Below are positions 56,973-64,000 of a DNA stretch of 64,000 nt, in pieces. The notes under the pieces were generated by a model. That model saw nothing but the letters and a program-made list of their open reading frames with translations, searched no databases and was not told where the DNA came from. The stretch is from Agaricus subrufescens. Its lineage: Eukaryota; Basidiomycota; Agaricomycetes; Agaricales; Agaricaceae. The translations under genes were made by a program, and so were the position numbers. The stretch's first letter is position 1. Every line of letters begins with the position of its first letter. The DNA lies in contig CM057060.1 in the NCBI GenBank assembly GCA_029945375.1, positions 2,728,001 through 2,792,000 on the forward strand, written 5' to 3'.

Positions 56973-59900
56973 AACGCGATATAATTTCCCGGCATGATGA
57001 CTCATATGAGATACCGGATGGTACAACATGAACGAGCGAGTGAGCGTCGGAAAAGCTCGAATTACACATATCAGGGGTCATATTGCTTCGAACTCCTGTT
57101 GTGCGTATACAAAAATTGTAGATGCCACAGGAGACTGAATCTATTAAAAATACTTTTAGAAGTCATTGTACCATGATGATATGACGCCACCGTGACGAAC
57201 GACCACGAGGGATCGTCATCTCTCTGTCTTCTTTTATTTACTTTAACTCCGGTTTTTTCTATCATAGAACCAGGGGCGTCTAGATCTGTTCTCGATCGGA
57301 CATCTTCCCGAGTTGATGAGAGAACGTGTGTTTTACTCGACGTTGATGTCTTGACCGCCATTGGTTGATGAATTGTTTTGGGGACGTGTGTATGATGCGT
57401 CTGTAGAAAAGCTTGAGAGTCCAGACAACTTTTTAATCCGTTAGGTAGTACCCTTTGTATTCGTTTTGCGATACGGACATCCAGGGAAGAGAGAATATCA
57501 AGGGATAACTATTACTCCTGACCCATGCCGATGGTAATGAAGAAAAAATCAAAATCAAAAGACTATCATGTTTTTTGAAAGCCAAGGTTAGTCGTCATTA
57601 TGAGACCGCCTAATGTCCATTTCAGAGCAGAAAGAGATAAACATGGAATACTAGTAGTAAGAGAGTAAGTGGAGTACCTGGTATTCCAAAACTTTCTTTG
57701 CTGTTGGAGTAGTGCAAGTGGGGCGCTCAGAACGTCGACCATTGATTATTATCGCCATATTCATTGTCTTTATTACAAAAGACCCCTCTCCCATGATGAG
57801 CGTGGGGGTATATCAAGTATCCGGTCCGCGCGACCCTCGGACCGTCCTATGCGTTTCTCCGCTACTGAAGTTTGAATCCTTTGTGAACCATCCCTGCTGA
57901 ATGCCTATCAACCCCGCACAATAAAATAAACTAATAATACTGCTCGTCCGACGACATTTCAATGCGCTGTTAGTGAAGGTTCAGTCTAGGGGTGTAAATA
58001 ATGAATCCTACTCGACGTCGAGGATTTTAAGGTTAATAGGACACCCAGTGGACAACAAATTACCGCAATAGCGAACTTAGCGAAACCTTAATTATATAAA
58101 CTAATCTCAATTAACCTGAGGTTAAATCTTCTGAATGGTTGTCCCCCTCTGCGTATGAGTGACGATGTCTGAAAGAGACTATTTCTTTGACGAGTCCCGA
58201 TTCTCGGATATGGGGCTATGCATTTGGTAGTTTTTATTTCGAGATCCGTGAGTGTTCTTTAGCGGTGACAGTCCATCTACTCTTTACATCATTATTTTCT
58301 CTTCAATCAAGGGCGGATGTTGATTTCAGCCGCAGCGTCAAAATATCTTCGACAGGTGTTCCGAGTACGTTCCAACGTGTTTCTTGTCTTTCTTTTTCTT
58401 GGCGCTGTTAGGTTATTACGGTCGAAAGTGGCTAAGAAGAAAAGTGACAAGTTTCTTAGAAATGGAATCATAGAAGTTCACTCGGATTAGTTCTTAAAGC
58501 CTATAAACCCGATGGCATGTATAGTACAGAAATACTATGCGGCATGGACCGATGTCACTAAGTGGCGCGCTGAATGGTGTTAAAGAGTCACCTACGCGTC
58601 TTTGAGCATTCCATTTGATTGTAAACCGGGAGAAACAGGGCCCTGTGGCAGATGCTGTTTGTTTCTCTTGCATAATTTCTTTCTATTTTTTTCTGTCCGA
58701 GTTGACCATACCCGAGGATGTCGCTGGAGCCGCTCCCTTTTGGAGACATAGAGGCGGGGCAATAGTGTAATATACACAGGCGAGAAGGATTTGGCGACGT
58801 CAAGGCCGTCGTCAACACTGGGGAGCAATGTTTCGCCGTTGCTCAACTGTCCGAACGGACTGCTACTCTGCCTCATAGGTTCAGCTTTAGACTGTCCCAG
58901 GAACGATATCTCAGGCTATCTGATCAGATAAGAATCGATGCAATTTACCAGCGAGATTGCAACCGGTGATCAGACTGTCACCACTCGGTCAATTGGGAGC
59001 CTTCCCAGATGCCCATTTTGTGTGATCGCCATCAGTCGACCGAACTACTGTTTCTTCAGGTACCCGGGCCTCCTGCCCGGAGGGTTCACAGCCGCCTGTA
59101 CAATACGCACCAGAAGTGTACCATACCAATAATTACATTTGACAAGTCCGAAGTTATTTCAGAGCGCGGGCTGAGAGCGGGACCTCTTTAAGTAATAGGA
59201 GCGGCAGAGAGCAAAGCATCCACTTTTAAATACAGCTCATTTTTGACCTACGGGCGGGAATGAGGGGCGGGTCCGGCTGAAACGGAGCTGCGGGATGGGA
59301 TAGTCGGGACTGAAACTATTAGAGAAGAGTGATAAACGTGCTTCCGCCTAGTGCCTATTGGATCGTCGACGGTTGGCGGCCGCTTTGATGGTGTGACAAT
59401 ATTCGATGAAAATCAGCAGAGGACAAGCCCAAAAGGAATATCCACCTTTCAGCGCCTGCCTTTCTTTCTTCTTGCCGCTCACCAGGTTAAACCTGAGCGA
59501 TTCAAATACAGGGTTTACATTGATAAGTCACGCTGTGGGGCACAGCGAATAGAGAATGCAGAAACGCGGGTAGAACGGCTGGGAAGCGATCACGAGATCG
59601 TGATGCAGGGAGTAGAGAGCAAAAACAGGAAAAGGAGCCTAGGGACGATCGTTGCTGTGATTTGTTTCTATCGCTGGCCAGTGCAAATCCTGCGATTCCA
59701 CGCTCGATTTTGAAGAGAGGTTGGACATGGGACTTGCTTAGGCGATGAAACTGGACCTGGTCAAATTGACTCCACCGGTACTGGAGCGACCCTGAGCTAT
59801 TTCTGTTACGAGCAGTGATGACACACAACGGCCATACAATATCGGGCCTAGGCGAGATCTGGTGCTCACAATATTTAACCCAGGTCTTTCTCGGACAAGA

Positions 59901-60346
59901 CTCTTAGTCCGGCTGTCTTCATGTCCAAGGACGATAGCGCGTTATAGGCTTGGTTTTCGGTCGTTCCGTATCCACAAGCACCTCCTCCGAGGCACGTACC
60001 ATCCCGAGCTCAACATGTTCCCGCCGCGAACATCGCTGATACACGTGTCCTCTCCTCCAGGAAACACTCTCATTTGCGAACTTGTCTATTTAAGCCTAAT
60101 AATCTAGTTGCCATCAGTTTTAGAACGTTCGATCGTCTGTCGTAAGTATTATAGTACCTCACCGTTTGGAATACATCTGGCCCCTAACCACCTCCTCCTC
60201 CGTTTCACTTTACGTGTTCCAGGCTGCGCCTGTGTTGCTTGAACAGATTATCTCTACTGCTCCCGGCTAACGCGAAATACCGTGTAGGCAATAGCGCTTG
60301 GTCGCTGTTTGTTGAGTTTCGACTGATTCCTGGCAATTTTCATTTT

Positions 60347-60394
60347 GTAAGTAATTTGTTCTTTTCTATCGACCGACCAACTGAATGAGTTTCA
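60347..60394 (+). other. Probable 5' UTR intron
   Basis: A GTAAGT donor at 60347 and a TTTCAG acceptor at 60394 bound 48 nt, ending 21 nt before the start codon of the CBM21 protein gene. Confidence 0.5.
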
Positions 60395-60415
60395 GCTTGA
60401 TACTTGGGTTCACTC

Positions 60416-62832
60416 ATGAGTGCAACAATCACCGTTCGACATCGCTCTAAAACGGCCCCGATGGACGTCCGTCATACGCGAAATTCAAACCTAGCTGGAT
60501 GCCCCCTTCCTATGATTCCTCGACGGACAACACGGTCACGGAGTATATCAGAAACTTCCCAACGTTTTTCTCAGACAACTTCCTGCGATCGCGAGGCGCC
60601 GCATACTGTGGATGCCGATTCAAGTTTTTTCACAACAAATGAAACATCTCATCCCCGCGGCCGACGAAGGAGTTTTCAAGACGGCCAGGTGCACGCTCTG
60701 AACTTACCAGAGGCAGCCCAACCTCTTGTAGAACAATCCCACCAATCCCAGGCTGATGAAGCAAAAGCGGATAGTCAATCGCCACAAGCCCTCGTATACA
60801 CACCAGGCATGCTTCGGTTCAGCCTTGAGGTCATGCGTTCCCATATGCTCGCAGAGCCTCAAAGGCACCGACACACACGATCTGTCTCCATGCATGATAC
60901 CCCATCACCTCCGTTCGTGGACGGAGTGTCACGAGTCATCATCCGGAAGAAATCCGGTCAGCCTGTCAAGTCGTCCCTAAAGTCTTCCCGATCTGCAACT
61001 CGGGGTAACCTGTCTGTTGTGACCGTTGGCTGCTCGAGTAAAAGCGAACCTCCCACTCCTAAAGTCGTCCATTTCGATACGAAACTCGAGCACATAAAGC
61101 ATTTCATCGCGGAGCAGAAACCGTTGGCCGTTTCCCGTGATGGCGGCCCCACAGACGACAATAGTGGAACTGATAGCGACTTCTCATTAACTTACGGAGA
61201 TGGGTCGGGTCTATGCAGGAACCGGAAGAGGTTAGTTATGCGGCACATCAACGGCACTCCCAAAGCCAACCCGGGTGCCAATGTGGCACTAGAGGATTAC
61301 TATCTCAATTTCGATGGGACCAACATTCTTGGGAAAATCCGGGTGCGCAATATAGCCTACTGCAAAACCGTCGCGATTCGGTTTACATTTGATTCTTGGC
61401 AAACAACTAGCGAGGTTGTTGGACGTTACGTGGAGTCGGTCAACTCCCAATTTGATCGGTTCTCATTTAGCATTCGGCTAAACGACCTACTGGCGAGGAT
61501 TGAAGGGAAAACCTTTATGATGGCCATTCGATATGGTGTCAACGGACAAGAATACTGGGACAACAATAATCACCAAGATTATGTGGCGGTCTTTACGAAG
61601 ACAAAGGTTCTACCGGAAAGCAAGAAGGTAGATGATGATGACGCTAGTGATGTAGAGAACCTTCGGAGCAGACTGGAGGAGATAGTTAGGCGGGAAAAGG
61701 CAAGAAACGACGTCCCTCGATCCCCTTCAAAGAAAGCTCTAGACTCAAAGAAAGCCGAACCCCCTTCCTTGAGATCCGGTGTTGCTTTAAGTTCACGTTA
61801 CGACTTCGCGACGTCATTACGCAACCCCAGAACTTGGAATCCCTCCATTGTTCCCCTTCTGAGTCCTCCCCCTCAAAGTACTCGGCCACTACCGTCTCGT
61901 GCGAGACGTTTAACGGTACCTCCCCCGAGCTCAATACCTTGGCCGGAGAAGGTGTATCCTCTCAAGCGGCTAGAGACATTGCAAGCACCCCTGTTGTTCG
62001 AGGAGTCGGCGCCTTTGGGTTCTCCACGGGATATCGGTGAGGAGAGCCTTTTCCCCGTTCATCATTTTCCCGCGAAAGGAGACGACAAGTGCTCTGCACA
62101 CTTTAGGAATCATCAAAGGAGTTTCTCGGATGGCGGATTGATTGGCAGGAACGACGTTCCGAGGGGTGCACTACCTGAAACTGAAACACTCGAATCCGAA
62201 TCTCCGGAAATGTTACGGGTGCCCGGTCAATCGACTGCTCACATATCGTCCAGATGTAGTTCATTTCCTCCTCTAAAGGCCAGTGACAGGTCTCTTTCTT
62301 ATACGTCTCATTTCGATCTCGAGCCCCCTGTCCGGTCCGTCAACAGGCCTCAGGATCTATCTCAAAGACCCGGCTCGAGGATGAGAGAGTCTAGTGTGCA
62401 TAGCGACTTGTCGACTCCCAGTCTTGCATCACCAACGTCATCGCGATCACTTACTCCGTCCCCGACCCTTGAGGAGCCGTGCGTATCTCCGCTGAATGAA
62501 AAGGTACTCTACCCAAATAGTCTGCAGCCGGTCAGCCCTGGAGCGCATTATAAACAGTTTTTGAACAAGTAAGTCTCGTGATACTCTGGGGTTGTATGGC
62601 ATAAATGTTAATTGCTTACAGGTTCTGCTTCTTCACCGGATCTTCAGTGGCTAGTCCCGAGCTCATCGCCGCAGAGAAACAACCTTCAGATGGTCAAGTG
62701 CTGACGTCACAGCTCAGCGGATTGAATGTTTCCTATCCTACGGGCAATACTGATGACTTGGCTACCATTCAAAGTGCCTCTCCTTCCTCGACGGCAACGG
62801 TGTCTACTCCGGCAGCAACTCGTGCAACTTAG
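60416..62832 (+). CDS. CBM21 regulatory subunit of protein phosphatase 1 (GAC1-like)
   Basis: Targets type 1 phosphatase to glycogen, by family resemblance to yeast Gac1/Pig2. Exons 60416-62568 and 62622-62832 give about 787 aa. The PP1-docking RVxF motif is KVVHF near residue 220 (in PPTPKVVHFDTKLEH), and the carbohydrate-binding CBM21 domain follows at about 290-400: VALEDYYLNFDGTNILGKI, RVRNIAYCKTVAIRFTFDSW, FSFSIRLNDLL and YWDNNNHQDYVAVF. The rest is serine/proline-rich and disordered. I use ATG 60416; an in-frame TTG upstream is not a start. About 320 residues follow the CBM21 domain, more than in many family members. Confidence 0.9.
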
Positions 62833-63312
62833 TGCAAGACGGCGCTCATTAATTAATCATTTTGCTCTGTCGTCAATGCCCATAAAAGTACTCAATGCGT
62901 TTTTCTCGTCCGTTTTCACCTTGGGTTTTACGCGGGACGCGGACTCTTTATTTTTCGACCAATCTTATCTCTATCTATTTAAAGGCGACTTGGTGAAACC
63001 TGCCGAAGATTTTCTTTTTCTTCCCCGCGCTCATCTCTCTTCTGTTTTTGTTAAGATTATACTCCCATTTTGTCCTGCTTGTACTCATAGTATGCTATTA
63101 GATTGCATGTAAATAACTAAAATGTACCATTAGTCTTTTACATTTTTTCCCTTATATCGGATCAGGTGGTGAACAAATAACGTTCTATCCTCCTTATACC
63201 ATGAATCTTATTCAATAGAATGTAGTCCAGATTTCACGCAATAGGAATCAAGACTTTAGACGACCTTGCCTGCATTACCTAAAGTAGAAAGATGGTACAA
63301 GAGTAATAAACA
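62833..63312. other. Convergent 3' regions
   Basis: 480 bp between the stop codons of the CBM21 protein gene and the PFS2-like gene. T-rich on the plus strand; no gene seen. Confidence 0.5.
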
Positions 63313-64000
63313 TTAATGTCTGCCACGCCGAGGACCCCAACGACCAGACCGACTGTGTCCGTTAGCACCGCCGCCCCGTCCCCAGTCACCATCCCTATCT
63401 CTACCATCTCTATCATCTCTACCTCTAGGATCTCGACCATTTGTCCCATGAGGCACGTCACGACCAAATTCATCTAGCGAAGATCCTCCTCCATATGTAT
63501 CTTGATCTCGGTATTGCTGTTGCTGTGGCGGACGGTTGGCCGCTTCCGAGGAAGCACTGAATCCGGGGATAAAGTCATCTACAGAGTCAGACTGTCCGAT
63601 GCCACCGCTGCGGTTAGGATACCCATTCTCCATTCCCACTCCACCCATTCCAGAAGACTGACGATATTGGCTATCGTCTTCTTCCATTGCCCCTCGGCTC
63701 CTGCTGTGACCAAACCCGATGCCAAAACCTGATCCAACAAAGTTAGATTGGGTAGCACCGAAACCGGGAACGAAGATGTCATCGTCGTCGTCTTGACCGC
63801 TTAAGTCTACGACGTCGGATGGTTTCTCTACGGAGGTTGCTTCGCCTGGCCTTTCACGAGACCAGAATCGTGTGGTTTGATCGTTTGAGGCTGTCACAAG
63901 TAGGTGTCCCAAAGGGTGATACGCAAGAGACCAAACATTTGCGTCATGTGCTTGAGAAAGAGTTGCACGTGGAGATGATGCCGCGGCTGTGAGAGATGAG
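63313..64000 (-). CDS. PFS2: PFS2/WDR33-like polyadenylation factor subunit, C-terminal part only
   Basis: WD40 protein of the cleavage and polyadenylation factor. Only the last about 228 codons lie in the window; the frame is open to position 64000 and the N-terminal part is beyond the edge. The final WD repeat is clear: HDANVWSLAYHPLGHLLVTA then SNDQTTRFWSRERPGE, which matches the highly conserved PFS2 sequence 'W.laWHPlGh.l.sgSNDhttkFW.RnRPGd'. After it comes an acidic stretch (SGQDDDDDIFVPGF) and a long glycine/arginine/aspartate-rich tail (GRDDRDGRDRDGDWGRGGG) ending RRGRH, as expected for RNA-binding tails of fungal and animal homologs. No intron is needed in the visible part. Confidence 0.92.
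   Translation of the reverse strand, partial: SSLTAAASSPRATLSQAHDANVWSLAYHPLGHLLVTASNDQTTRFWSRERPGEATSVEKPSDVVDLSGQDDDDDIFVPGFGATQSNFVGSGFGIGFGHSRSRGAMEEDDSQYRQSSGMGGVGMENGYPNRSGGIGQSDSVDDFIPGFSASSEAANRPPQQQQYRDQDTYGGGSSLDEFGRDVPHGTNGRDPRGRDDRDGRDRDGDWGRGGGANGHSRSGRWGPRRGRH

Larger units (their letters stand above)
55994..60415. other. 4.4-kb gene-poor region
   Basis: I find no gene I can support. Candidate ORFs such as 57361-57071 (minus; polar, ends without family motif) and 56133-56417 (plus; no proper ATG) have no recognisable domains or convincing splice partners. The stretch contains an inverted-repeat element at 56752-56972 and, at its right end, the promoter and a 5' UTR intron of the next gene. 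Confidence 0.45.

Noticed and set aside
56419..57081. 220-aa minus-strand ORF
   Set aside because: It runs through both arms of the inverted-repeat element and has no recognisable domain.

Overview
The window reads as nuclear DNA of a basidiomycete, most likely a Tremellomycetes yeast of the Cryptococcus/Kwoniella kind (inference). Almost every gene is broken by many short introns of about 45-75 nt with GT-AG borders; spliced by eye, they give continuous proteins of fungal type. A DUF6593 protein, a family typical of basidiomycetes, supports this. All exon borders below were read by eye from splice signals and frame continuity, so single borders may be off by a few bases.

Left part (1-30 kb): a largely empty first 3.4 kb, then a DUF6593 protein, a large serine/threonine kinase, an Mcp1-like (DUF1691) membrane protein, a 28-exon Na+/K+-ATPase-like P-type ATPase, an ADP1-like ABC transporter with EGF-like repeats, a TIP/ITFG1-like FG-GAP membrane protein, a senescence-domain (spartin-like) protein, an unrecognised multi-pass membrane protein and a secreted GH3 beta-glucosidase. 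These look like ordinary single-copy genes.

Middle part (30-52 kb) is the accessory region. Between a mitochondrial ribosomal protein bL28 gene and the oligosaccharyltransferase gene WBP1 lie five intact, tandem, same-strand genes for LaeA-like methyltransferases. Four of them have nearly identical three-exon layouts and a shared promoter block. The array carries the debris of repeated unequal exchange: a leftover first exon of a sixth methyltransferase, a deleted copy of the 3' part of WBP1, and a decayed copy of a 155-aa gene whose intact original lies at 31.2-31.7 kb. Inside the array sits a 4.2-kb segment with two divergent genes of a fungal nucleic-acid/nucleotide deaminase family (OTT_1508-like). 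One is an intact intronless ORF; the other keeps its zinc and catalytic motifs but looks frame-disrupted. I consider this methyltransferase array plus deaminase pair the most interesting part of the window.

Right part (52-64 kb): adenylate kinase divergent from WBP1, a small 68-aa gene, a Zn2Cys6 transcription factor with a 13-nt microexon inside its zinc cluster, a 4.4-kb gene-poor stretch containing a small inverted-repeat element (MITE), a CBM21 glycogen-targeting subunit of protein phosphatase 1, and the 3' part of a PFS2 polyadenylation-factor gene cut by the window edge.
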